Shown: positions 8,660 to 16,114 of the stretch, in pieces
Layout: every line of letters starts with the position of its first letter
Position numbering within the stretch: position 1 is the first letter of the stretch
DNA from: G016234445 sp964438865
GTDB lineage: Bacteria; Chloroflexota; Dehalococcoidia; Tepidiformales; Tepidiformaceae
Direction of reading: 5' to 3'
DNA: 64,000 nucleotides
Assembly: GCA_964438865.1 (NCBI GenBank)
Contig: CAYTMI010000010.1
Span: 59,406 to 123,405, forward strand
Program-made: the position numbers and the translations under genes
Notes under the pieces: model-generated
The model's database searches: none
What the model saw: the letters and a program-made list of their open reading frames with translations, nothing else
What the model was told of the DNA's origin: nothing

Positions 8660-9106
8660 ATGGACAACGATTACAGCATCGACCTGGACGACATCGCTGG
8701 GACCATCCGCACCAGCGATGTCATCGCGGTCCGGTTTGTCTCCGTCGGCCAGCGTCTGCTGCTCGACTTCCGCGCGAATGATGTCGATGGCCCGCTCGTT
8801 AAGGTCGTCGACCCGGTGAAATCCGTGGAGGAGCGCTACCGGAGCCTTGCCCGGATGCGTCCGCGGTTTGGCCCGCCGGAGAAGATTATCGCGATCTGGT
8901 GGCCCCGGTTCGCATCGTCGCTCCGGGAGACGGGAATCTGGGATGAGGTGATGGAACGCGTGACCGAGGCCGGCCACGTCCATGCCGTCCGCATGGCCGA
9001 AGCCGCACTCGCCGAATTGGTCGCACTCGAACGCCAGCAACAGCGCGACGCCATCACCGGGAAGGGCTTCCGCACGCTCTGGAGCGCCTCTCCCACCCCA
9101 CGCTGA
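8660..9106 (+). CDS. hypothetical protein, 148 aa
   Basis: An unrecognised soluble protein. The N-terminal half looks beta-rich (SDVIAVRFVSVGQRLLLDFRAN) and the C-terminal half helical (AEAALAELVALERQQQRDAI). A hydrophobic and aromatic block at about residues 74-85 (EKIIAIWWPRFA) is distinctive. Its stop codon (TGA 9104-9106) overlaps the probable CTG start of the zincin gene that follows, so the two are likely translated together and may act together. Confidence 0.7.
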   Translation: MDNDYSIDLDDIAGTIRTSDVIAVRFVSVGQRLLLDFRANDVDGPLVKVVDPVKSVEERYRSLARMRPRFGPPEKIIAIWWPRFASSLRETGIWDEVMERVTEAGHVHAVRMAEAALAELVALERQQQRDAITGKGFRTLWSASPTPR

Positions 9107-9477
9107 CTCTGGAACGCTCGCATTTCCGAAGGCTGGTCCGCGAAGCGGTCGCTTCGCTCCCCGCGGCATTGCTACAGCGCGTCCACAACGTCGACATCGT
9201 GATCGAACGCCGGCCCTCCGGGCGTGACCGGAAGGCTGCCGGGCTGGGCGCGGGCCGGACGCTCCTCGGGCTCTACCATGGCATCCCGCTGACGAAACGG
9301 GGCGAATACTACAACCTGGTGCTGCCCGACAAGATCAGCATCTACCAGGATCCGATCGAGGAGATCTGCGAGACGGACGCTGAGGTCCGGGAGCAGGTGC
9401 GAAAGACCGTCCTCCACGAACTAGCCCACTACTTCGGGATCGATGATCACCGGCTGAACGAACTGGGGATGGGATGA
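9103..9477 (+). CDS. minimal zincin-like metallopeptidase (CTG start proposed)
   Basis: A small protein with HELAHYFGIDD near its C-terminus, the HExxHxxGxxD zinc-binding and catalytic motif of the short 'metallopeptidase family' (COG3824-type) proteins. The first ordinary start codon is TTG 9169, but the upstream frame encodes FRRLVREAVASLPAALLQRV, which matches the usual N-terminal part of this family. No ATG, GTG or TTG exists upstream in frame. CTG 9103 overlaps the preceding stop as CTGA and gives 124 residues, the usual family length. The substrate is unknown. If TTG 9169 is used instead, 22 conserved-looking residues are lost. Confidence 0.75.
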   Translation: MTLERSHFRRLVREAVASLPAALLQRVHNVDIVIERRPSGRDRKAAGLGAGRTLLGLYHGIPLTKRGEYYNLVLPDKISIYQDPIEEICETDAEVREQVRKTVLHELAHYFGIDDHRLNELGMG

Positions 9478-9550
9478 GGCTTGCCCCGGCCTTTCCCCGG
9501 GGGTGGTCGCGGTTTGACCCCACGCCTGCCAGACGGTTAGCTAAGCTGTA

Positions 9551-10963
9551 ATGGTAGGGCGTGCCGACGAAGCCACACTCAGGACAGGCGGACGTACGCT
9601 CCCCCGGGCGGCTACCCGGGCGGCCCGCCGCCACACCGGCCGCCAGCGCCTCGCTTTTGTCTTGGCCCTCTTCTTTTTCGGCGCCGTGACCCTCCTCACA
9701 AGCATTGGCCTGCTTTCGCGTGTGACCCCGGCCCTGTTCCCAGGGCAGACGCTCCCCGGGATCGCCATCCTCGATCCGCTCCCGCAGATCGTGAAGGCGC
9801 CGAGCCGCGCAGAAGGCGAAGGGTTCCTTGGCAAGCGCGTGAACCTCCTGCTGATCGGCGTCGACAAGCGCCCGCAATGGATCGACGAGGGCGGCTACCT
9901 GACCGACATGATCATGGTCGCGACCATCGACCCCCAGACCAAGCAGATCAGCCTGCTGAGCTTCCCGCGGGACATGTACATCGACATCAATACGAAGCAG
10001 GGCACGTATCAGAGCCGAATCAACGAGTCGTACGGCATCGGTTTCCGGGAGAACGGGGGGACCTTCGCGGCCGGTACGGCCCAGCTCATGCTGGACCTGA
10101 AGAAGAACTTCGGGATCGACATCGACCACTGGATGATCGTCGATTTCACGGGCGTCTACACGCTCATCGATGCGCTCGGCGGGATCGACGTCGACATCCC
10201 TTACGACCTCTCAGTGCCCGAGTGGTGGTACCACGATGAGTCCCGCGATGGCCAGTACGTCAGCTATCCGCCGGGCGTTAGGCACCTCGACGGCTACAAC
10301 GCGGTCGCCTTCGGCCGGTACCGCGAAGACAGCGACTTCTACCGGGTGAAGCGCCAGCAGCTGGTCATCCAGACGGCCCTCCAGAAGGTCTTCGCGCGGG
10401 GGCTGTTGAACAACCCGGTGGACCTCTGGAACGCCTACCACGACACGATGAAGACCGACCTCAGCCTGGGCGAGGCCATCGGCTATGTCCCCCTCGTCAA
10501 GTCCACAAACGGGAGCATGGAGACGTTCTCGCTGGGCGACCCCGTGAACGACGTCCCAACCCTCGTCGGATTCACAACCGGGGACGGCGCGTCGGTCCAG
10601 CTCTGGAACCACGAGAACGTGCAGTACTGGCTCAGCAAGGTCTTCACGAAAGCCGTCTACGCCCAGTCGAACGTGGAGATCCGGAACGGCTACGGGGACG
10701 AGAATGCCATCCGCGCGCAGGCACTGGGGCGCTATCTGCGGTACGTGAAGGCCCTCCCGACCGTCTACCTTGGCGGAGAGGACCCGGTCCAGCCGGAGAC
10801 CACGGTCACCCTCCATAAGGAATCGAGGCGGGTGATGGCCGAGGACATCGCGAAGTGGATGGGCATCCCCGTGGCCAGCATCCGGGTGGAAGTGACGGAC
10901 GACCCCTCCGGGCCCGACATCACGATCGTCGTCGGGAAGGACTTCAAGACCCCCGGGGGCTAG
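9551..10963 (+). CDS. LytR-CpsA-Psr (LCP) family protein
   Basis: A 470-residue membrane-anchored protein with one N-terminal helix (about residues 34-54) and an extracytoplasmic LCP domain (about 95-300). The conserved segments are LLIGVDKRP, LTDMIMVATID, ISLLSFPRDMYIDI, and the Arg-containing YRVKRQQLVIQ. A C-terminal LytR_C-like domain follows (about 390-470). LCP enzymes transfer undecaprenyl-phosphate-linked polymers to a cell-wall or surface acceptor, so this gene points to a wall-attached or surface glycopolymer. ATG 9551 has no clear ribosome-binding site; a TAAGCT lies very close upstream. Confidence 0.9.
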   Translation: MVGRADEATLRTGGRTLPRAATRAARRHTGRQRLAFVLALFFFGAVTLLTSIGLLSRVTPALFPGQTLPGIAILDPLPQIVKAPSRAEGEGFLGKRVNLLLIGVDKRPQWIDEGGYLTDMIMVATIDPQTKQISLLSFPRDMYIDINTKQGTYQSRINESYGIGFRENGGTFAAGTAQLMLDLKKNFGIDIDHWMIVDFTGVYTLIDALGGIDVDIPYDLSVPEWWYHDESRDGQYVSYPPGVRHLDGYNAVAFGRYREDSDFYRVKRQQLVIQTALQKVFARGLLNNPVDLWNAYHDTMKTDLSLGEAIGYVPLVKSTNGSMETFSLGDPVNDVPTLVGFTTGDGASVQLWNHENVQYWLSKVFTKAVYAQSNVEIRNGYGDENAIRAQALGRYLRYVKALPTVYLGGEDPVQPETTVTLHKESRRVMAEDIAKWMGIPVASIRVEVTDDPSGPDITIVVGKDFKTPGG

Positions 10964-10975
10964 TTTTCCCCTTCC

Positions 10976-12169
10976 CTACTCGACGGCTTTCGGTGCTTCG
11001 GCGGGCTCATCGAGGGCCGAGCGCGCGAGTTGTTCCAGGGCGCGGTCTTCCAGCGGCGGATTGTGCAGGGCGGCGCGGACATCGCGGTAGTAGCGTTCGA
11101 TTGGCCGGTGCTTCGAAAGGCTCACGCCACCGACCACACGCATCGCCAGGTCGACGGCTTCGATACAGTTGTTGAGGGTGTCCACCTTCGCGATGGCAAC
11201 GCGGTCGAGCGGCGGAATGCCGCTGGCGTCGCGGCTCTCCCACGCGCGAGCGGCGTCGAAGATGAGGGCGCGGCTGCGATGGAGCAAGAGGTCGATGCGC
11301 GCGATCCGGGTCCGGACGCCGGGGTAGTCCTTGATCGCCCGGCTGTCGTTGGGGGTGCGTTCGCGGGCGAAGGCAACAGCGTAGTCGCGGGCGGCACGGG
11401 CGACCCCGACGGTCGTCGCCGCGACGCCGAGGGCAAACCACGCCAGGCCCGCCGCGCCTCGCGCATCAGCCGTGCCGGCCAGGCGGCGGTTCACGAGCCG
11501 GTCGGCCGACAAGGCCACACGGTCGAGGACGAGGTCGTGGCTGCCGGTTGCGCGCATCCCAAGGGTGTCCCACGTTTCGTCGATAGCGACGCCCGGGTCG
11601 TCCCCGAGGACAACGAAGTTCCCTATCGACGGCCGGCCACCGGCGGCATCGGGGATCGCTGCCATGACGATGAAGTAGCGCAGCACGGGCGCCATCGTCG
11701 TGAACGTCTTGCGGCCGGTGAGGAACCAGCCGTCCGCCACCGGGGTCGCCGTGGTCTCCGGGATGCCGCCGCCGGCCGGGCTACCGAGGCCCTCTTCGGT
11801 CGCCGCGGTGTTCACCAGCCACCCGTGGCGGACGGCGCCATCGCAGAACGCGTCCCACCAGCGGTCCGGGAAGGCGCGCGATTCGCGCTCGGCGCCGAAG
11901 CGGATGAGGTGCATGTTGAGCGCGAGTGCGGTGGAGCCATCGCCAGCCGCCAGTTCTTCCTGCACCCGGAGGAAGGTGGAGAGCGTTGCGCCGTGGCCGC
12001 CCTTCTCGACTGGCACCGTCATCGCCAGGAACCCGGCCTGGCGCAGTTCCTCGAAGTTCTCGAACGGGAAGGAGCCGTCGCGGTCGTGCTGGGCCGCGCG
12101 GGCAGCGAAGACTGCCGCGAGTTCGCCGGCCTTCGCCACCCAATCAGGTCCCGCTCCCGGTTCGGCCAT
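10976..12169 (-). CDS. acyl-CoA dehydrogenase family protein
   Basis: A 397-residue FAD-dependent acyl-CoA dehydrogenase-type enzyme. The N-terminal helical domain (ARAAQHDRDGSFPFENFEELRQAGFLAMTVPVEKGG), the beta domain (TTMAPVLRYFIVMAA, then DTLGMRATGSHDLVLDRV) and a C-terminal four-helix domain are all present. The sequence is closer to the DszC/hydroxylase-like acyl-CoA dehydrogenase relatives than to fatty-acid enzymes, so the substrate is uncertain. The start MAEPGAGPDWV lies 5 nt after a TACTAT -10 element and is probably leaderless. Its first 26 codons and upstream region are duplicated at 13990-14129. Another family member lies at 41129. Confidence 0.85.
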   Translation of the reverse strand: MAEPGAGPDWVAKAGELAAVFAARAAQHDRDGSFPFENFEELRQAGFLAMTVPVEKGGHGATLSTFLRVQEELAAGDGSTALALNMHLIRFGAERESRAFPDRWWDAFCDGAVRHGWLVNTAATEEGLGSPAGGGIPETTATPVADGWFLTGRKTFTTMAPVLRYFIVMAAIPDAAGGRPSIGNFVVLGDDPGVAIDETWDTLGMRATGSHDLVLDRVALSADRLVNRRLAGTADARGAAGLAWFALGVAATTVGVARAARDYAVAFARERTPNDSRAIKDYPGVRTRIARIDLLLHRSRALIFDAARAWESRDASGIPPLDRVAIAKVDTLNNCIEAVDLAMRVVGGVSLSKHRPIERYYRDVRAALHNPPLEDRALEQLARSALDEPAEAPKAVE

Positions 12170-12230
12170 GGCGCATAGTAGGCGGCATGGGGCGGGAAGG
12201 GGAAAGCACCTGACACCGGCCGCGCGCGTT
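12091..12230. repeat. 140-bp direct repeat, copy 1
   Basis: This block covers the first 26 codons and the promoter of the acyl-CoA dehydrogenase gene. It aligns without gaps to 13990-14129 with about 12 differences. All differences fall in the first 64 bp; the 76 bp at 12155-12230, which include the promoter, are identical. The two copies bracket a 1.76-kb accessory operon. Confidence 0.9.
12175..12180 (-). promoter_or_regulatory. -10 element of the acyl-CoA dehydrogenase gene
   Basis: On the minus strand TACTAT is followed by GCGCC and then the ATG at 12169, consistent with a leaderless transcript. An identical copy lies in the downstream repeat (at about 14074-14079), where it could drive the accessory operon. 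Confidence 0.5.
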
Positions 12231-12253
12231 CGGGCCACAGCCCCGGATGAGGC

Positions 12254-12754
12254 TCAGCGAGTGCGGGCCTCAACCTGCTCCGGCGCGGGCACTCCACCTT
12301 CAGGGTCATCCCTACGCTCGATGACGACCAGGAGGGGTATGGAGGCACAGGGGACGAAGTCGCCACCAGCCTGCCTCTCGATGTCAACAACGTAGTTGTG
12401 CTTGCCAGCCTCCAGCGTAGCAAGGGGCAGTCCCTGAACCGTCACAATCGTTCTCGACCTCAAGGACTTCTCGAGATTCACCTCCTGCGGAGGCGTCTCA
12501 AGCAGTGGCGTCTCGGCCCCAGACACCCGAAATCGCACGCGGAACCAGCCCACCTCGGGAGAACCCGGATCCGTTCGGTGCCACTGCACAGCGATGCGGA
12601 AGTCGAGTGGCAGCGTTGGAGGTGCATCGATCGGCCCCGGCTGGGTCGCTGTAAGGGCTGTATGCACCTCATCGATGAGGCTGAACAGGCTGATGTTGTT
12701 GGTGGTCGCATCCACGGAGACATCTCGGCAGAGCACTGCCCACGCGAGCTCCAT
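12254..12754 (-). CDS. DUF6941-like protein (third gene of the accessory operon)
   Basis: A 166-residue soluble protein. The N-terminus (AWAVLCRDVSVDATTNNISLFSLIDEVH) and the following beta-rich pattern (FRIAVQWHRTD, WFRVRFRVSG, IVTVQGLPL) resemble the DUF6941 type, small proteins of unknown function found in accessory regions; this assignment is by recognition only. It follows the middle gene of the operon by only 3 nt. Base composition looks a little less GC-biased than the flanking genes, which fits acquisition by transfer. Confidence 0.65.
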   Translation of the reverse strand: MELAWAVLCRDVSVDATTNNISLFSLIDEVHTALTATQPGPIDAPPTLPLDFRIAVQWHRTDPGSPEVGWFRVRFRVSGAETPLLETPPQEVNLEKSLRSRTIVTVQGLPLATLEAGKHNYVVDIERQAGGDFVPCASIPLLVVIERRDDPEGGVPAPEQVEARTR

Positions 12755-12757
12755 GGG

Positions 12758-13375
12758 CTACCCGGCCTTCCCCGTGACTGCAACGACGTTCGTAGTGACG
12801 CCCGTAGGCTGGTCGAAAGCGAGTTCTGGCCCCGCCCGCCGCAGCCCCATCAAGTGTGCAGATCGTGAAAGCGACCCCGCGGACCACCCGAGCGACGCAG
12901 GCACGTGCCCCGCTGCCTGCTTGATCCTGATCTCCCTCAGCGAGATCCCGGAATTCGTCGCTTCAACGCGAGGTTTGTTGGCCGGGTCGCCGAGAAGGTT
13001 CACTTCTCGATTGTTCTGCCAGATGCTCTCGAGGGTGTCCAGGGCTAAGCCCGTCCACCACGCGCGTCGCATTCGGCGAGCGCCCGACAGCGCCCCCGGG
13101 AGTTCGAGAGCTTCGGTCTCGGCCAATGCTAGGAGGTACGCGAGCGCAGCGCCGTCGGCGCTGTGTTCCATTTCCGGTTCCGGCTCCTCCGCGGCGAAGT
13201 CCACTACCCGTGAGACGGCCTGCCCTCGGGCCGCATGGGAGTCCTCCAGAAGTCGAAGGAGCCGGGCATAGCGATGGTCTCGGCGGATCCTTCGGATTGC
13301 GGGGCCCACGGCGCCTGCCAGAAGCAGCCCCGCAGCGAAGTCCGGGGACTCGATCTCGTCGAAGACTGTCGTCAT
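12758..13375 (-). CDS. hypothetical protein, 205 aa (middle gene of the accessory operon)
   Basis: No family is recognised. The chosen start MTTVFDEIES (complement of 13373-13375) follows the previous gene's stop by 10 nt; AAAGGG lies upstream within that stop region. The first 60 residues look helical with an Ala/Arg-rich stretch (GPAIRRIRRDHRYARLLRLLEDSH), followed by helices rich in Ala, Leu and Glu. The C-terminal third contains a small polar region (LMGLRRAGPELAFDQPTG). No membrane segment is evident. It is tightly packed between a papain-fold-like gene and a DUF6941-like gene, so all three probably work together. Confidence 0.65.
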   Translation of the reverse strand: MTTVFDEIESPDFAAGLLLAGAVGPAIRRIRRDHRYARLLRLLEDSHAARGQAVSRVVDFAAEEPEPEMEHSADGAALAYLLALAETEALELPGALSGARRMRRAWWTGLALDTLESIWQNNREVNLLGDPANKPRVEATNSGISLREIRIKQAAGHVPASLGWSAGSLSRSAHLMGLRRAGPELAFDQPTGVTTNVVAVTGKAG

Positions 13376-13385
13376 GGTCAACACT

Positions 13386-13937
13386 CTACCCTTTGAATGT
13401 CCATACGGCCACGAGGTTCCCCTGTTCCGGCGCGGATGGGGACTCATGTAGGTATTCGCCGAGGTTGCCCAGTTTGCTCAGTACCCACGCCGTCCGGTTT
13501 CCGAAAACGTCTTCCACCCGGACAACGACGCCAACGTGCTCCACAGCCTCCGCATCCCCGTACAACGTCAGGTCTCCGACAGCGATCTCGCGGTCATCCA
13601 AGCGTCGCTTCTGGTAGCCGTCACATTCGAGGAACCTCTCGAGATCGGGGCCGAACTCCTTCTCAAGCACGTCAACCGTGCTCACGAGGGGCGATGATCG
13701 GCGGCCTCCCAGAAGCCAGCCGCGACGGTTCACCAGCACCATCCCAGCACAGTTATACGTGTGCGGGACAACCTCGCGCACGAGTTCAGCGCCAGCCCGC
13801 GCTAACCGATCCCTTACGATGTCGACTTGGTGCGGCTGGGGTTTCGCGCTTCGGACCTCGTAGTTGAACTGCGCGCCATTGCGTGCCCACACCACTTGGG
13901 GTCGGTCAGTAGCTTCAGGGCTGGTCGTCAGGGGCAT
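13386..13937 (-). CDS. putative NlpC/P60-like (papain-fold) protein, first gene of the accessory operon
   Basis: A 183-residue protein. HTYNCAGMVLVNRRG resembles the catalytic cysteine segment of NlpC/P60-type amidases (compare YDCSGL). About 60 residues later come VGDLTLYGDAEAVEHVGVVV, with the GD-L-Y pattern and a His where the catalytic histidine should be. The fold call is inference from this Cys/His spacing. The start chosen is ATG 13937, with GGAG 7 nt upstream. An in-frame ATG at 13967 is possible but extends into the duplicated acyl-CoA-dehydrogenase fragment. No signal peptide is seen, so the substrate is probably cytoplasmic. Confidence 0.6.
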   Translation of the reverse strand: MPLTTSPEATDRPQVVWARNGAQFNYEVRSAKPQPHQVDIVRDRLARAGAELVREVVPHTYNCAGMVLVNRRGWLLGGRRSSPLVSTVDVLEKEFGPDLERFLECDGYQKRRLDDREIAVGDLTLYGDAEAVEHVGVVVRVEDVFGNRTAWVLSKLGNLGEYLHESPSAPEQGNLVAVWTFKG

Positions 13938-14068
13938 CCATGCACTCCGCAGCGGAGCTTGCCACATCCGCGTCTCCCTGCGCGAGTTTGGGCCGCGCGG
14001 GTTGCGAAGCCCACGGAGAGTTCGCGGGCCTTCGTCACCCAGTCAGGTCCCTGTCCCGGTTCGGCCAT
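13928..14068 (-). pseudogene. truncated 5' fragment of an acyl-CoA dehydrogenase gene
   Basis: On the minus strand an ATG at 14068 opens a 46-codon frame beginning MAEPGQGPDWVTKARELS, a diverged copy of the start of the gene at 12169. Similarity stops near 13990 and the frame ends at a TGA (13928-13930) just inside the papain-fold-like gene, overlapping its ATG. The fragment keeps the intact promoter. It is either a dead remnant or a translated leader that feeds ribosomes to the downstream gene. Confidence 0.75.
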
Positions 14069-14129
14069 GGCGCATAGTAGGCGGCATGGGGCGGGAAGGG
14101 GAAAGCACCTGACACCGGCCGCGCGCGTT
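13990..14129. repeat. 140-bp direct repeat, copy 2
   Basis: This is the second copy of the block at 12091-12230. It contains the minus-strand TACTAT promoter and the remnant 5' end of an acyl-CoA dehydrogenase gene. The part at 14054-14129 is identical to 12155-12230. The HNH gene starts 31 bp beyond its outer edge. Confidence 0.9.
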
Positions 14130-14159
14130 TGGTACTATTCGGCAAAGGCGGGCTAGGGA

Positions 14160-14684
14160 ATGGATTTCGCATCCGTCCTCGTGCTCAACCAGAACTATGA
14201 GCCTCTGAACGTTTGCAACGTGCGGCGGGCCCTGGTGCTGGTGCTCCGCGGGAAAGCGGAAGTCATCGAATCCGCGCGCGCCGTCTTCCACACCGCGACC
14301 AGCTCGTTCGTCCTCCCCTCCGTGATCCGGCTTGTGCACATGATCCGGCGGCCGCGCCCGAAGGTGCGGTTGACCCGGAAAGAGGTGTTCGCGCGCGACG
14401 GCTGGGCCTGCGTCTACTGCGGCAAGCTGACCCGCGAGCTGACCCTGGACCATGTGATTCCGCGCCATCGCGGCGGCGTTCACACCTGGGAAAACCTCGT
14501 CAGCGCCTGCAAGCCCTGCAACCACCGGAAGGCGGGCCGCACCCCGGCCGAGGCGAAGATGAGCATCCCCCACGAACCCGGCGCGCCGCGGGTTTCGATC
14601 TACTACCCGCTCTTCCAGTACCTCGGGACCCAGGAAGAGTGGCGAAAGTTCGTCCCCGGGTACGAAGCGAGCGCCGCCGGCTGA
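14160..14684 (+). CDS. HNH endonuclease family protein
   Basis: A 174-residue protein with a complete HNH module: CVYCG (about residues 82-86), LTLDHVIPRHRGG, then WENLVSACKPCNHRKAGRTP, which supply the zinc cysteines and the His-Asn-His catalytic residues. The N-terminal part (SVLVLNQNYEPLNVCNVRRALVLVLRGKAE) is characteristic of the widespread chromosomal HNH proteins of unknown role, so a housekeeping DNA-processing or repair function is more likely than a selfish element. A TACTAT box lies 21 nt before the ATG, with an AGGG near the start. Confidence 0.9.
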   Translation: MDFASVLVLNQNYEPLNVCNVRRALVLVLRGKAEVIESARAVFHTATSSFVLPSVIRLVHMIRRPRPKVRLTRKEVFARDGWACVYCGKLTRELTLDHVIPRHRGGVHTWENLVSACKPCNHRKAGRTPAEAKMSIPHEPGAPRVSIYYPLFQYLGTQEEWRKFVPGYEASAAG

Positions 14685-14745
14685 GAGCGAAGGCCCCTGC
14701 GGCTTGGTAGGATGCCTCCGCACGCACCACCAGGGGAGGATTGCC

Positions 14746-15561
14746 ATGGACTACAGCCGCTACCAGCACATGCGCATCGAAGTAGGGGACGACGGGGTCG
14801 CGCTCGTCACCCTCGACCGGCCTGAGTTTCTCAACGCCACGAATGCCGTCCTCCACCGCCAGTTGACCGAAATCTGGCGCGACCTCGAACACGACCCCGC
14901 GGTCAAGAACATCGTCGTCACCGGCGCCGGGACCGCCTTTTCCGCGGGCGGCGACCTCTCAGATATCCAGGGGCGGGCATCGCTCGGGTCGGGAGAACAG
15001 TTCGAGGCGATGGCCAACCTCCTGAAGGAGGCCCAGGACCTCGTCTACGCGATCATCAACTGCGACAAGGTCATCATCTCCGCCATCAACGGCGTCGCCG
15101 TGGGCGCGGGGCTTGCGGTCGCGCTCATGGCCGACATTTCGATCATCGCCGAGGACGCGCGCCTGACCGACGGCCACCTCCGCCTTGGCGTCGCCGCCGG
15201 GGACCACGCCGCGATGATCTGGCCGCTGCTTTGCGGCATGGCGAAGGCGAAGTACTACCTCCTCACCTCGGACTTCATCGACGGGCGCGAAGCGGAGCGG
15301 ATTGGGCTGGTGAGCAAGGCCGTCCCGCGCGAAGAGGTGCTGTCCACCTCGATGGCGCTCGCGCGGCGGCTGGCTCTTGGCCCCCAGTTCGCCCAGCGGT
15401 TCACGAAGCGTGCACTCAACCAGTGGCTGCGGCTGGGCGGCATCACGTCGTTCGACTACTCGGCGGCGCTGGAAATCATGGGGTTCTTTTCGCCCGACCC
15501 AGCGGAAGGTGCCCGCGCGATCACGGAACGGCGGCCGCCGCACTTCCCCTCCGCGCGCTGA
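14746..15561 (+). CDS. enoyl-CoA hydratase/isomerase family protein
   Basis: A 271-residue crotonase-fold protein that would hydrate or isomerise a CoA thioester. The N-terminal VALVTLDRPEFLNATNAVLHRQL and the oxyanion-hole motif GAGTAFSAGGDLSDIQG are clear, followed by INGVAVGAGLAVALMADISIIAEDARLTDGHLRLG. The usual pair of catalytic glutamates is only partly recognisable (Asp and His occur in TDGHLRLGVAAGDHA), so the exact reaction is uncertain. Start ATG 14746 has GGGGAGG 7 nt upstream; an in-frame upstream ATG lacks such a site. Confidence 0.9.
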   Translation: MDYSRYQHMRIEVGDDGVALVTLDRPEFLNATNAVLHRQLTEIWRDLEHDPAVKNIVVTGAGTAFSAGGDLSDIQGRASLGSGEQFEAMANLLKEAQDLVYAIINCDKVIISAINGVAVGAGLAVALMADISIIAEDARLTDGHLRLGVAAGDHAAMIWPLLCGMAKAKYYLLTSDFIDGREAERIGLVSKAVPREEVLSTSMALARRLALGPQFAQRFTKRALNQWLRLGGITSFDYSAALEIMGFFSPDPAEGARAITERRPPHFPSAR

Positions 15562-15585
15562 AGGCCAGCGAAGGCCGTGGGGCGG

Positions 15586-15591
15586 TAGAAT
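15586..15591 (+). promoter_or_regulatory. -10 element for a leaderless transcript
   Basis: TAGAAT is followed by exactly 6 nt (CCGCGC) and then the ATG at 15598. No Shine-Dalgarno sequence is present between them. Confidence 0.55.
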
Positions 15592-15597
15592 CCGCGC

Positions 15598-16068
15598 ATG
15601 AACGAACTTAGCGAACCCGAGATCCTCCGCGAGGCCTGCGCTCTCGCCGCCACCCAGCTCGGCGGGACCCTCGCCACGGTCCACTCGGAGGACGCGACTC
15701 CGTACGTCACCTTCGTCCTCTTCCACTTGCTGGACGACGGCCGGGTGCTTTTCGGCAGCGGCGGCGCGCCCCAGCACAGCCGCAACATCGCTGCCACCCC
15801 CGAGGTCTCGTTCCTCATTGACAACCGGGCGGCGGTCACCGGCGACTGGAACACCTTCGACCGCGTCGTCATCGAGGGCCAGGCCGAGGTCATCGCCAAA
15901 GACGACCCCCGCTACGAGGACTTCATCGACTCCATGGCGGCGAAGAACGAGACGGCGGCCTTTTTCACCAAGCGTGGGAACCTCTTCTGCATCCGGCCCC
16001 GGCGGCTGATCATGATGAAGGGGCTCCAGCCCCAGCGCTACATCGTCGACTTTGGGCGGGACGAGTAG
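15598..16068 (+). CDS. pyridoxamine 5'-phosphate oxidase-fold protein
   Basis: A 156-residue flavin-reductase-like split beta-barrel protein. The pattern GGTLATVHSEDATPYVTFVLFHLLDDGRVLFGSG and then HSRNIAATPEVSFLIDNR matches the PPOX/HugZ-type family, which bind FMN, F420 or heme. The C-terminal FFTKRGNLFCIRPRRLIMMKG is also typical. The ligand cannot be told from sequence. The gene has a leaderless-type promoter and is likely transcribed on its own; FolC follows after 46 nt with its own -10 box. Confidence 0.85.
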   Translation: MNELSEPEILREACALAATQLGGTLATVHSEDATPYVTFVLFHLLDDGRVLFGSGGAPQHSRNIAATPEVSFLIDNRAAVTGDWNTFDRVVIEGQAEVIAKDDPRYEDFIDSMAAKNETAAFFTKRGNLFCIRPRRLIMMKGLQPQRYIVDFGRDE

Positions 16069-16102
16069 CTCCCGGCAGCGCGCCGCTGTCCGGCCGGGGC
16101 TC

Positions 16103-16108
16103 TAAGAT
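16103..16108 (+). promoter_or_regulatory. -10 element of folC, leaderless type
   Basis: TAAGAT is followed by 6 nt (GTCCGG) and the folC ATG at 16115. This is the same spacing seen upstream of several other genes in the window. Confidence 0.5.
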
Positions 16109-16114
16109 GTCCGG

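Noticed and set aside
8564..9169. N-terminal extension of the minus-strand gene at 8126-8563
   Set aside because: The extension lies opposite a better supported plus-strand gene and has antisense-shadow composition.
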